Origin: Aculops lycopersici
Taxonomy: Eukaryota; Arthropoda; Arachnida; Trombidiformes; Eriophyidae
Length of the DNA stretch: 15,072 nucleotides
NCBI GenBank assembly: GCA_015350385.1
Contig: WNKI01000001.1
Location: 1 to 15,072, forward strand
Reading direction: 5' to 3'
Numbering within the stretch: the stretch's first letter is position 1; the number at the start of each line of letters is the position of its first letter. The notes below the pieces were generated by a model, which was not told the origin of the DNA, did no database searches, and saw nothing but the letters and a program-made list of their open reading frames with translations. Positions 1 to 7,950 of this stretch are shown one piece after another. Position numbers and translations under genes: made by a program.

Positions 1-34
1 TTAGATTCTTAGATCCTTTATTTCGCGATTTTTC

Positions 35-235
35 CGCTGTGTGCGAGCGCGCCGTTGTTGCCGTCGCTGTGTGTGAGCGCGCGGTTGTTACCGTCGCTGT
101 GTGCGAGCCTCAGCTTATAGAGCCTGCGTCGGTTATTTTCGCGGTTGTTGCCGTCGCTGTGTGCGAGCGCGCCGTTGTTGCCGTCGCTGTGTGCGAGCGC
201 GCCGATTGTTGCCGTCGCTGTGTGCGACGCACCGA
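35..235. repeat. 30-bp tandem repeat, about six copies
   Basis: The motif CGCTGTGTGCGAGC recurs at 35, 65, 95, 155, 185 and 216, a 30-bp period, with one degenerate unit near 125. Between copies the text is GCGCCGTTGTTGCCGT with point changes. The period is a multiple of three, so it keeps a frame open that would read as a ten-residue repeat, but that frame has no ATG. I treat it as a minisatellite, not a gene. The rest of 236-406 holds no other feature I can support; a TATTTAG at 355-361 is a weak possible TATA element for the gene at 407. Confidence 0.85.
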
Positions 236-406
236 CGTTTGGAACTATTACGCGCCTCGATCCAACGGTATGACGTCGAAGTTAAAATTGCAGTCTGACG
301 CTTGTAAGCGCAAGGACCGGAGTCTACATTTGCTTTCCCGCTTTTTTGCTCTCGCTATTTAGCACCTCTGAGCTAATAAACGTAAAGTGAGTTTAGAACT
401 AGAAAG

Positions 407-787
407 ATGAATCCAAGTCAATCAAGTGATGGCGAGGGCCGCGAACATCAAGCACCTGTGGTGCAGCCAATTATTGGAGAAGATGAGCTAAGCTTTCAAG
501 ACGAAGAGGAGAATGTAGACGTGGAAGAGGAAGAGGAAGAGGAAGAGGACAGGAACAAAATAATCATAGAGTACCCACTCTTAAAGCCACCACCGGCAAA
601 GATTGCCTGGGATGGGGCTTCGCGTGGATTGGAAAGATGCGAGATATGCCAAGCCTGGGAAAATCCAAGATATATTGAAGGATATCGATGCAAAAATTGC
701 TATGGAAAGTATGGAAATTTTGACAAATATGTCTCTTACGACAAAGATGGCAAAATAATAGATGGTGATGTTCGTTCTTCTCAATAA
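407..787 (+). CDS. Small acidic protein with a four-cysteine zinc finger
   Basis: A 126-residue protein. The start context AAAGATG has A at -3 and matches the context of the gene at 10018. Residues 32-48 are almost entirely Glu/Asp, encoded by a GAAGAG-rich tract. C78, C81, C95 and C98 form CX2CX13CX2C, a spacing compatible with a small treble-clef or GATA-like zinc finger, followed by an aromatic/Lys/Gly-rich tail (99-120). I do not recognise the family. An acidic tail plus a zinc finger would fit a nuclear protein that contacts nucleic acid or chromatin, but that is inference. AATAAA overlaps the stop codon, so the mRNA is very compact. There is no signal peptide or membrane segment. Confidence 0.7.
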   Translation: MNPSQSSDGEGREHQAPVVQPIIGEDELSFQDEEENVDVEEEEEEEEDRNKIIIEYPLLKPPPAKIAWDGASRGLERCEICQAWENPRYIEGYRCKNCYGKYGNFDKYVSYDKDGKIIDGDVRSSQ

Positions 788-788
788 A
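783..788 (+). terminator. AATAAA polyadenylation signal overlapping a stop codon
   Basis: AATAAA at 783-788 contains the TAA stop (785-787) of the acidic zinc-finger gene. Cleavage would fall near 800-815. Confidence 0.6.
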
Positions 789-871
789 AGTTTATATTTA
801 AAACCACAGTTATATCTTGTCATCGTCTCACTTCTTTATTTTTTCCTTGACTTTTGATTTATATCTCGCGA

Positions 872-1078
872 ATGCGGCTTGGCAGAAGCATAAAACTTGG
901 CCGGCAGTTGGATAGGAAGCTGGCAAGTGTGCCTGCAAAATCTTACTCGGAAATGGTGCGCCATTTTGATGCTACAGGCTGCGCGCGGAGCTTGATTGAC
1001 GCCCGCCGAGACCTTAATGACTTCCTTCTCTATATCGCGCGGTTGGTCGGAGGATGCGAGAATAGAAAAAAGATATGA
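872..1078 (+). CDS. Possible small basic protein (68 aa), doubtful
   Basis: An ATG-initiated frame of 68 codons in the gap between two better-supported genes. The product is rich in Arg/Lys with some amphipathic character (a RSLIDARRDLNDFLLYIARL segment) and has no recognisable domain. No AATAAA lies close downstream on this strand, and the far end runs into an A-rich tract before the RING gene terminator. This could be a chance frame in a 360-bp intergenic interval. Confidence 0.2.
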   Translation: MRLGRSIKLGRQLDRKLASVPAKSYSEMVRHFDATGCARSLIDARRDLNDFLLYIARLVGGCENRKKI

Positions 1079-1133
1079 AGAGAAAAAAGAGGGAAGACCA
1101 GTACAAAAGATATTTTGTTCGATTGAAAGATTC

Positions 1134-1139
1134 TTTATT
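1134..1139 (-). terminator. AATAAA polyadenylation signal of the RING gene
   Basis: Read on the minus strand, AATAAA lies eight bases past the last base of the RING gene stop codon. It is also the first minus-strand AATAAA I see after the end of the RT gene at 2116, so RT-repeat-RING read-through transcripts might end here as well. Confidence 0.6.
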
Positions 1140-1146
1140 TAAGTAA

Positions 1147-1614
1147 TCATAAGTTGAAGTGCACACACATGTAGTCAGTCTTAGCTTGACATACTGGACA
1201 TTTGTTTGACAGCTGTCGGTTGACCAAGAAGCATTCGTAGCAAATGCTAATGTGGCCACAAGCCAGCGCAAGATATCTAACCTCATTGACGTAACAGACG
1301 ATGCAAGTCATTTTAGACTCAGCGTCCTCTCTTTTCAACATCCTGGATTCAGTCTGGCTGCTGGCATCCACCACTTCTTTCTTGACTTCTTGCTTGACTT
1401 CCTCCTTGATAATTTTCGCTGGCTTTATATCTTCTTCCTTCACCTCAACTAAAGCTTCGCGCTTCACCCGCATGCAGCGGGCAGCCTGCTCCTTGCGCCA
1501 AGCTTGATAAACTTCTTCTGGCAGGTCTGCTTTGGGCAGGGTCTTAACTTCCTCGCCGTCTTGAACTAAATATTTGGTGCTGGAACCGCGACCTTTAGTT
1601 GTGAGTACTTTCAT
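1147..1614 (-). CDS. RING-finger protein with six SUMO-site-like motifs
   Basis: A 155-residue protein with a C-terminal RING: C104-X2-C107-X11-C119-X-H121-X3-C125-X2-C128-X10-C139-X2-C142 (C3HC4), followed by a short tail ending VHFNL. The compact spacing recalls the RINGs at the C-termini of IAP/MDM2-type E3 ubiquitin ligases. No BIR or other known substrate domain is visible. Residues 48-96 are charged and contain six PsiKxE motifs (lysines 51, 59, 70, 74, 78 and 94), the consensus for SUMO attachment. Start context CAAGATG has A at -3. It likely acts as an E3 ligase, possibly linked to SUMO; the RING is plain in the sequence, the SUMO link is inference. The gene follows the RT gene on the same strand across a minisatellite and has its own AATAAA. 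Confidence 0.82.
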   Translation of the reverse strand: MKVLTTKGRGSSTKYLVQDGEEVKTLPKADLPEEVYQAWRKEQAARCMRVKREALVEVKEEDIKPAKIIKEEVKQEVKKEVVDASSQTESRMLKREDAESKMTCIVCYVNEVRYLALACGHISICYECFLVNRQLSNKCPVCQAKTDYMCVHFNL

Positions 1615-1645
1615 CTTGAGGTGATACTTATGTGACCGAATTTTA

Positions 1646-2119
1646 TCATGAGACCGTTGAGTTTGTAGTTAGCGTCGAGTGTGCGTTAGCGTCGAGAGCA
1701 ATATGAGCGGCCTGCGTTAGTGTCGAGTGTGCGTTAGCGTCGAGTGCAACTTGAGCGGCCTGCGTTAGTGTCGAGTGTGCGTTAGCGTCGAGAGCAACAT
1801 GAGCGGCCTGCGTTAGTGTCGAGTGTGCGTTAGCGTCGAGTGCAACATGAGCGGCCTGCGTTAGTGTCGAGTGTGCGTTAGCGTCGAGAGCAACATGAGC
1901 GGCCCGCGTTAGTGTCGAGTGTGCGTTAGCGTCGAGAGCAACATGAGCGGCCTGCGTTAGTGTCGAGTGTGCGTTAGCGTCGAGAGCAACATGAGCGGCC
2001 TGCGTTAGTGTCGAGTGTGCGTTAGCGTCGAGAGCAACATGAGCGGCCTGCGTTAGTGTCGAGTGTGCGTTAGCGTCGAGTGCAACATGAGCGGCCTGCC
2101 TGCGTTGGCAGTGTCTCAT
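1646..2119 (-). CDS. Repeat-encoded frame overlapping the RT stop codon
   Basis: A 157-codon frame made of about nine copies of a 16-residue unit (AAHVALDANAHSTLTQ), encoded by a 48-bp minisatellite. Its ATG (2119-2117) overlaps the TGA of the RT gene (2118-2116) as ATGA. This arrangement supports termination-reinitiation in some non-LTR retrotransposons. However, any in-phase 48-bp repeat keeps a frame open, and the unit has no recognisable fold. It may be an untranslated satellite. Confidence 0.25.
   Translation of the reverse strand: MRHCQRRQAAHVALDANAHSTLTQAAHVALDANAHSTLTQAAHVALDANAHSTLTQAAHVALDANAHSTLTRAAHVALDANAHSTLTQAAHVALDANAHSTLTQAAHVALDANAHSTLTQAAQVALDANAHSTLTQAAHIALDANAHSTLTTNSTVS
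1660..2105. repeat. 48-bp minisatellite (about nine copies)
   Basis: The unit has two related halves, GCGTTAGTGTCGAGTGT and GCGTTAGCGTCGAG, then a spacer AGCAACATGAGCGGCCT. Copies differ mainly by GAGAGCA versus GAGTGCA. The core GTTAGYGTCG also occurs in the 12-bp satellite at 10553-11342, and a GTTAGCGTCGGC unit identical to one of that satellite's units occurs at about 2132-2143, inside the 3' end of the RT gene. Confidence 0.9.
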
Positions 2120-5100
2120 TGCTGGCCGTATGTTAGCGTCGGCGGTAAGTTAACGTCGGCTGTGCCAGTAAAATAATAGCCGTCCAGTTCACAATTCAGC
2201 GACTTGAACACACAACGCGTGAGATGGTTGATGAGTCTTACAGCGCCAGTGGGGTTCTTAAGGATCTTGTCGATGTCTCGCTGAGTGACTTTAGTATTAT
2301 CCTGAGCATTGCCTGCAAATTGGTTGATCAGCCAAATTGTGGCCATCTGGGATGATTTGTAGTTTTTGCACGAAAACATGCGATGGATTGCTATGCTTTC
2401 TGAAGAGGCTAATCTGATGGGAAGGCGCAAGCTGGATGACGTGAAGGTTGATGATTCACAAGTGCAATTGTACTCGTAAGTTGAGGTAAATCGACCACGT
2501 TTGCCAATAATAAGATTACCTTCTTGGTCTTGGATGAGTCCTGTGAGGGCTAGTGCGTTTGCCGGGTTTATCCAGCTTGGGTTTATGTCGCTCCAGATTG
2601 ATGTGTTGGGGCATAAACTTTTGGTGACTGTAGTTTGGTCTGCATTTTTCATAAGCGTATCTTTAGCATCAAGCTTACAGTATTCGATAAATCGTGTTTT
2701 CAAATCAGACGCGTCCACTGAACTTATCATGTGGGGTCTCCTACAAATCTCATCAAGCCATTGGCTGAGGTCCTTCCCCTTGCGATGGGTGATTCGCTCG
2801 AGCCTATCGGTTTCGCAGACATTAGTACGATAAATAGACCACTTTTTGTGGGCAAGCTCCTCTCTCAGCTCTATGATTCGATGGTCTCTGTTTTGCATGT
2901 TCGCTAGAGCTGATAGGGCTGAATTACCCCTGGACATGGTGATGCTTTCGAAAGCTGTCTTCTCTGTTGGATTTAAGAGCCACTTGATGAGAGCCAATGT
3001 GTTGGTGTAAGGAGTTGCATATGTCGAATTGCATACAGATACCACTGAAGCAATAAATGACGATCCCATTGTTGCGATAGCGATCGCGGCCCGCTTGCCT
3101 TTGGCAATGATATTCCAGGTGAGGAGCTCTTGTGAGCGTGATTCTATATCAAAGTCGAGGATTTTCATGTCTAGTGCGGGATTCCTATAACGTCGAACGC
3201 TATAAACTGGAACTGACAAATCTGCTATAGGATATTCGTGACACTCACCAGTGTTGAGTAAGGAGATCAAGTTGGCAGCAGCGTAATGATGCTCAGTTTT
3301 TAGCCTCCCTATGAGCCGCTTCTCGACCATGATTTCGGCGCTGGAGGTGCCAAGTAGCAAGCGTGTTAGCTTCTCCGATGAATTGCTTGGCCAACCAAGG
3401 TAGTGTCTGACGCAGTCAGCAATGCTCGAGTCTGCCCAGTCTCTGGACCGCGAGTCGATGGCCAGGAGTGGAAAATTGTTATCGATAATGTGCGAATGTA
3501 TATAAGAGTTTTGCATGAGTCGCCATTCTCCCGAGTTCTTGATGACATTCCAAAGGTTTAGCTTCCTAAGAAAGCGGATCTCCATAGCCAACTGGTTGTT
3601 GAGCTGCTCATCGTCTCGCCGTAGCTGGAGTCTTTGATCTATTTGCATTCCAAGAACGCATAGAGAGTCAACATATGGGATGAGCTGACCGTCGATGGAC
3701 AGGTTGGGCTCTGGAGTTGGTGAGCGAGTTCCGAGGGTGATGGTCATCTGTTTACTTTTACTGGGAGAGACTCTCAATTTGAAATAACTTAGCCTGTGGA
3801 CAATGTTAGCGATGTAATTCTGGGCTAATTGCTCGGAGCTTCCGTTGCAAACAATCAGGAGGTCGTCCGCATACATTAAAAGGTGAATCAAGTTGGCTAC
3901 GTCGTGTGTGGTGGATGATGATGTTGGGCTGGTTATGAGTGGATATGGATTTGAATCTAAGGTATTTATGACATAATTCCAGAGGATAGGGCCAAGGGGA
4001 GATCCTTGGGGAACGCCTGTGCATACGCGGCGACTGGGTAGTCGCCAGTGGTTGTAACTTAATTGGATATTTCGGCCCAAGATAAAGCTGGCAAGCCAGA
4101 TGCAAATGGAGTCAATGCCCACCATCGATAAGATAAGCCTGTGAATGAGGAGGCCTTGATCAACGTTATCGAAGGCGCCCTCTATGTCGAGGCTAACCAA
4201 TGTGGTAGAAACTCCTATTCCGGTGTCTCGATTAAACTTTGTAACCAACTCGATAAGCCGGGCCACCAAGTCGTGGCGCCCTCTTCCAGCGGTGAAGCCA
4301 TACTGATTTGGGTTGAGCCAGTTATTTTTTTCCAAACAATAAGCAAAGCGATGTAAAGCAATCTCCTCCAACAGGCTAGAGAGCGGAGTCCCAACGTGAA
4401 CAACTCTAAATTTGCCTTTCTCCTTCTTCGGGATCAATATTCCCAAGGTCTCTTTACAAATAGTTGGTATTGTGTAAGTCCAGAAGGACATTTGACAGAT
4501 GGCTGTAAGGATGGGCTTGATGAATGGGACTGAGGCGAGGAAGACGTCGAATCTTACGCCCTCTGGACCAGTGTGCTTTTTTTTTCTCAACTGATAGAGG
4601 GCACTGTCGACTTCGGCTTCAGTGACTTTGAGCCCTTCACCTCGCTGCATAAAGTCGCGGATGATTGAGGCCTCGTAAGTGAGCTGAGGATCGACTCGCG
4701 GGAATCTAATTGCGGCGATGTCTTCCAATTCAGCGAGCGACTTGATTGACGACTGGTCTATGCTTGATGTATCAGGTAAGTTGGTTTGTTTGAATTGGGC
4801 TACTCGCCTCCATATATCAAGCGATAGATTAACTTTGGATCGGCTGATTAGTCGGACGAGTTTAGTGCGCAACTTTTTCACCTTACGACGAGCCACGCGT
4901 CTTTTGAACAAACGTATTGTGGCATTTTGATGTCTAACTTTGCGAAGGGTATCCTCAGCTCGACCTAAATGACATAGAGTTTTACGGATCTTTATCGAAC
5001 CTGTTGAATCTTCTTTGCCCACGCTTAGTTTGACAGTTTGAGTTATGCATTTTTGAACATTCAGCAGGGAGGAATAGAGTTTTTTAGCAAGGAGATCCAT

Positions 5101-5982
5101 ACGCCGTGCAATCAATAACTTGCTCACTTGATGCCAATTGGTCCCTATCTTTTGGTTAACGTAATTGACCTCGAAGAAGTGGTCAGAGTTGATCCCTCTA
5201 AAGTTTAATCTGCGCTTGAACCTGTCCTCTGACTGAGTCTGTGAACTGGTAAGGGATCCGACGCTCAAATTGAGCGCAAGATGGCCGAAGCATGGGTTAA
5301 TTTTGAATAATTTCAAGATGGGACGACGATCAACAAGCTTTTCACCAATCAGGGCAAGGTCTATGGTGCACGGTCTACTATTTTGCTGCACAAAGGTCGG
5401 CTCATCTGGTTTATTGAAGCAAATTAGCCGATGGTCTCGCATGAACTTCTCGATCCTTTTGCCTCTGTTGCGCTTGATATGCTCATATCTCGTGTATCCC
5501 TTCTTCTTAGTGATGAAATTTATGCCACCAGAGTCCCATGATATGGCGCCGGCATTGAAATCGCCGATTATTACTGACCTCGACCAGCCCGAAGCAACAA
5601 TGAACTCCAGTTTGCGAATAGCCAGATCTAATTGTGATGCTGTTGCCAACGGCCTGATATATAGGTTGATGACGAAAACGCGGGCATTCAAGATGATGGC
5701 CTTTCTGACGGAAAGATGGATGGCATCTTCGATGTTGTGATATTCTAGTAATTTGGTCTCAACTTTCTTGATGTTCACGATCTGAGCTAAACTCTTGTGG
5801 CACTCAACTTTATACTCTTGCTTGTCGAAAAACAGATGCAAGTAAAAGTCTAGCTCAAAACTACGAGCGCTAGGCACATCTTGCAGATGAATAATGTCTG
5901 GCTGATTAGACTGGATGGACCTTAATAGTGTAGTCAGCGAACTGACACGCCGATCCATGTTAAAGCTTACGATTTGAGACAT
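2116..5982 (-). CDS. Non-LTR-type endonuclease/reverse transcriptase
   Basis: 1288 residues. 1-240: exonuclease-endonuclease-phosphatase (APE-like) domain with N8, Q34-D35, Y108, GDFN (140-143), TID (206-208) and GH (233-234). The usual catalytic Glu is Asp35, and the usual Asp of the SDH motif is Gly233. About 465-790: reverse transcriptase with KKHTGPEG (468-475), NQYGF (559-563), motif A SLDIEGAFD (D599), motif B GVPQGSPLGP (656-665), motif C YADD (704-707) and a following LGM (777-779), all intact. About 940-1075: resembles an RNase H fold but lacks the acidic residues. 1173-1205: C-X-C...H-X4-C, possibly a degenerate zinc knuckle. This is the general architecture of R1/Jockey/I-like elements: nick DNA, then reverse-transcribe RNA at the nick. 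The start ATG has A at -3. The last residues are encoded by satellite-like GTTAGC/GTTAAC DNA. Confidence 0.93.
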   Translation of the reverse strand: MSQIVSFNMDRRVSSLTTLLRSIQSNQPDIIHLQDVPSARSFELDFYLHLFFDKQEYKVECHKSLAQIVNIKKVETKLLEYHNIEDAIHLSVRKAIILNARVFVINLYIRPLATASQLDLAIRKLEFIVASGWSRSVIIGDFNAGAISWDSGGINFITKKKGYTRYEHIKRNRGKRIEKFMRDHRLICFNKPDEPTFVQQNSRPCTIDLALIGEKLVDRRPILKLFKINPCFGHLALNLSVGSLTSSQTQSEDRFKRRLNFRGINSDHFFEVNYVNQKIGTNWHQVSKLLIARRMDLLAKKLYSSLLNVQKCITQTVKLSVGKEDSTGSIKIRKTLCHLGRAEDTLRKVRHQNATIRLFKRRVARRKVKKLRTKLVRLISRSKVNLSLDIWRRVAQFKQTNLPDTSSIDQSSIKSLAELEDIAAIRFPRVDPQLTYEASIIRDFMQRGEGLKVTEAEVDSALYQLRKKKHTGPEGVRFDVFLASVPFIKPILTAICQMSFWTYTIPTICKETLGILIPKKEKGKFRVVHVGTPLSSLLEEIALHRFAYCLEKNNWLNPNQYGFTAGRGRHDLVARLIELVTKFNRDTGIGVSTTLVSLDIEGAFDNVDQGLLIHRLILSMVGIDSICIWLASFILGRNIQLSYNHWRLPSRRVCTGVPQGSPLGPILWNYVINTLDSNPYPLITSPTSSSTTHDVANLIHLLMYADDLLIVCNGSSEQLAQNYIANIVHRLSYFKLRVSPSKSKQMTITLGTRSPTPEPNLSIDGQLIPYVDSLCVLGMQIDQRLQLRRDDEQLNNQLAMEIRFLRKLNLWNVIKNSGEWRLMQNSYIHSHIIDNNFPLLAIDSRSRDWADSSIADCVRHYLGWPSNSSEKLTRLLLGTSSAEIMVEKRLIGRLKTEHHYAAANLISLLNTGECHEYPIADLSVPVYSVRRYRNPALDMKILDFDIESRSQELLTWNIIAKGKRAAIAIATMGSSFIASVVSVCNSTYATPYTNTLALIKWLLNPTEKTAFESITMSRGNSALSALANMQNRDHRIIELREELAHKKWSIYRTNVCETDRLERITHRKGKDLSQWLDEICRRPHMISSVDASDLKTRFIEYCKLDAKDTLMKNADQTTVTKSLCPNTSIWSDINPSWINPANALALTGLIQDQEGNLIIGKRGRFTSTYEYNCTCESSTFTSSSLRLPIRLASSESIAIHRMFSCKNYKSSQMATIWLINQFAGNAQDNTKVTQRDIDKILKNPTGAVRLINHLTRCVFKSLNCELDGYYFTGTADVNLPPTLTYGQQ

Positions 5983-6102
5983 GGTTCCAAACAGGTCGGT
6001 GCCACTGCTTAAATTTGCTTGATGATTATGTGGATGATGGATGAATAATTAAATAAATGATTTTGATGCATGTCTTGGGCAAGTCTTTGTTTCGAATGGG
6101 AG

Positions 6103-6110
6103 TTTAAATA
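6103..6110 (-). promoter_or_regulatory. Possible TATA-like element upstream of the RT gene
   Basis: On the minus strand TATTTAAA lies about 120 bases upstream of the RT start codon. No TCAKTY initiator sits at the expected distance; a TCATTT at 6060-6055 is about 50 bases away. Weak. The other sequence between 5983 and 6176 shows nothing else I can support. Confidence 0.2.
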
Positions 6111-6176
6111 GATCGAAATGAGTAAAGGCAAAGACTGATCGAACAGAAATGGCACAGAGAGGACGAGCACAGCAGT

Positions 6177-6497
6177 GAAAAGGCGCTGAAATGTGCTAGT
6201 CCTGTGCGGCTAGAATTACCGATGAGCGCGGCAGTGAAAAGGCGCTGAAATGTGCTAGTCCTGTGCGGCTAGAATTACCGATGAGCGCGGCAGTGAAAAG
6301 GCGCTGAAATGTGCTAGTCCTGTGCGGCTAGAATTACCGATGAGCGCGGCAGTGAAAAGGCGCTGAAATGTGCTAGTCCTGTGCGGCTAGAATTACCGAT
6401 GAGCGCGGCAGTGAAAAGGCGCTGAAATGTGCTAGTCCTGTGCGGCTAGAATTACCGATGAGCGCCGCAGTGAGAAGGCGCTGGAATGTGCTGGGGC
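6177..6497. repeat. 59-bp tandem repeat, five near-identical copies plus a partial
   Basis: The unit contains AGTGAAAAGGCGCTGAAATG, then TGCTAGTCCTGTGCGGCTAG, then AATTACCGATGAGCGCGGC. Copies are in register at 59-bp steps and are almost identical until the last, which diverges from about 6465. The period is not a multiple of three, so the array is not coding. Each unit can form a small stem between AGCGC and GCGCT. The near-identity points to recent expansion or homogenisation. The array sits between the RT gene and the chromodomain-like gene, with nothing else evident in 6498-6586. Confidence 0.92.
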
Positions 6498-6586
6498 CAA
6501 GGGGCTTTTTAGAAATGAGCGCGGTGCAGATAGAGTTGCAAATAATCGTCAACAGAGAGTGGTATAATGATTGCGCGGTTAAAATT

Positions 6587-6592
6587 TTTATT
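6587..6592 (-). terminator. AATAAA polyadenylation signal of the J/chromo gene
   Basis: Minus-strand AATAAA lies 84 bases past the stop of the 276-residue gene and before the 59-bp repeats. It suggests this gene is transcribed separately from the RT gene further downstream. Confidence 0.5.
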
Positions 6593-6675
6593 GTGTGAAG
6601 AGTAGGTAAACAAGTCCGAGCAAGCTCTCAAGACCAATGATTGGCTCTCTATTATGCCTTCGTCCATCTATCATA

Positions 6676-7506
6676 TCAATTTCTACCCATGATATCGGCT
6701 AAAATGTCATGAAAGTAGTGATCGAGCCAGGTTAGTCGAACAGGTGTTAATGTTTGTATATATGCCCGTACATGCGGGCGATAATTATGAATAACATCCT
6801 TTGCTGGCTTCCACGCTCCCCTTTCAATGTTTTTCCAGTGAATGTAGAAGTGTAGTCCACCTCGATTTGGGCCCAAATTGCGATGATTCGAAATCTTATC
6901 TAGCTCAAACAGATAAGTCCTTGGTGTAGCGTTGGGGTCACGACTGATCTTTCGGCTGCCACCTCGTCGCGTGCCAGAATGGCCAATGGGTGGTGTTTCG
7001 ACTCGCTCTTGGCTGGTATAATTGCTTTGGTCTATAAGGTTACCGATTTGCGGTGAGAAATCGTCGAATTGATCCACTTTATTTGGTTCATGAGCGATTG
7101 AGAGGTCAATGGTATGCGAGCTGAGATCAAGTTGATTTCCTGGATTGTTGTTACGCTGTTCGAATCTCTTATAAATCTCTAAGGCTTGGTGATCATCAAC
7201 GTTCAAGAGACTCATTATCAGATCAAAGTATTCGTCGAAAGTTTCCCAGTTGATGAGGCGTATGTCGTTTTCGATGAAGAATTGCCGGCCGCTTAGTTGA
7301 TAATAAAATCGATGCTCGGAATTGGCGAGAAGACTATAGGCTGACGCTATGAGATGGCTGATGATGGGCACTTCGGCGCGGCTACATTGGTTGGAATCAA
7401 ACCTGCCTTGAAGGTTCTTGAAGGCCACCTTGAGGTCGACGATATCGAAGATTCTATCATCGTTAAAATTTAGGTCGAAGAGCTGGTAGAGCTTGGTGCA
7501 GAGCAT
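6676..7506 (-). CDS. J-domain-like plus chromodomain-like fusion protein
   Basis: 276 residues. Residues 5-73 resemble a J domain: LYQLFDL, a helix DLKVAFKNLQGRF (24-36), then HLIASAYSLLANSEHRFYYQ (51-70), which matches the helix III layout of J proteins. The Hsp70-activating HPD is replaced by D37-S38-N39, so Hsp70 stimulation is unlikely. Residues 197-255 look like a chromodomain: TYLFELDKISNHR, then FYIHWKN (W224) and AWKP (W232, P234), then a C-terminal helix. Two of the three usual methyl-lysine cage aromatics appear present (Y198, W224); the third position is I227. The linker (about 115-190) is polar and basic near its end. A chromatin-targeting or adaptor role is inferred from the chromodomain resemblance. 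Start context has G at -3. Both domain calls rest on pattern recognition. Confidence 0.72.
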   Translation of the reverse strand: MLCTKLYQLFDLNFNDDRIFDIVDLKVAFKNLQGRFDSNQCSRAEVPIISHLIASAYSLLANSEHRFYYQLSGRQFFIENDIRLINWETFDEYFDLIMSLLNVDDHQALEIYKRFEQRNNNPGNQLDLSSHTIDLSIAHEPNKVDQFDDFSPQIGNLIDQSNYTSQERVETPPIGHSGTRRGGSRKISRDPNATPRTYLFELDKISNHRNLGPNRGGLHFYIHWKNIERGAWKPAKDVIHNYRPHVRAYIQTLTPVRLTWLDHYFHDILADIMGRN

Positions 7507-7883
7507 GGCGATACGATTTTATTTGCAAAAATTTGGAAGGATATGATGGTGTTGCGGTTTATGCTAATTCAAGTCAAATTTGTGACACTGACCCAATGTC
7601 ACTGGAAATGCGACTGTGGGCAACGGACGGTGGATAATTGTAGTTTTTCTATCGATGCGACGTTGAGGGGTCTGCTGGAATTCGCTGACGTTGGTGAGGT
7701 GCAATTAGAGACGATCGATCGTGCGAAAGGGTTCACACGCTTCTTCTATGCTTGCATTGCGCGCGCATTTTGTGAAAGGGCTAAACTATAGACTCGCTTC
7801 CCAGAGAGATGCAGCGAATTGTAAAATAATTAAATTTTAGATAAGATACAAGGTGATGACAAACGGTTACGTTTTTAGAGTTG
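7507..7883. other. Intergenic interval, no clear gene
   Basis: This 377-bp stretch separates two minus-strand genes and should hold the promoter of the J/chromo gene. A minus-strand CATAAACC near 7556 is the only TATA-like word I see near its start. A + strand ATG frame (7543-7791, 82 codons) has several cysteines but no domain, no nearby polyA signal, and lies in this promoter region; I do not call it a gene. Confidence 0.4.
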
Positions 7884-7889
7884 TTTATT
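7884..7889 (-). terminator. AATAAA polyadenylation signal of the Gag-like gene
   Basis: Minus-strand AATAAA lies 62 bases past the stop codon of the zinc-knuckle gene, so this ORF1-like gene appears to have its own 3' end. Confidence 0.55.
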
Positions 7890-7950
7890 GGTTACAGTTT
7901 GTGAACACGAGTATCGGTTAAATATAGATTTTGCTGGACGAACAGAGGCT

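Noticed and set aside
39..362. Open frame with a ten-residue repeat at the left end
   Set aside because: It has no ATG start and stays open only because the 30-bp repeat is in phase.
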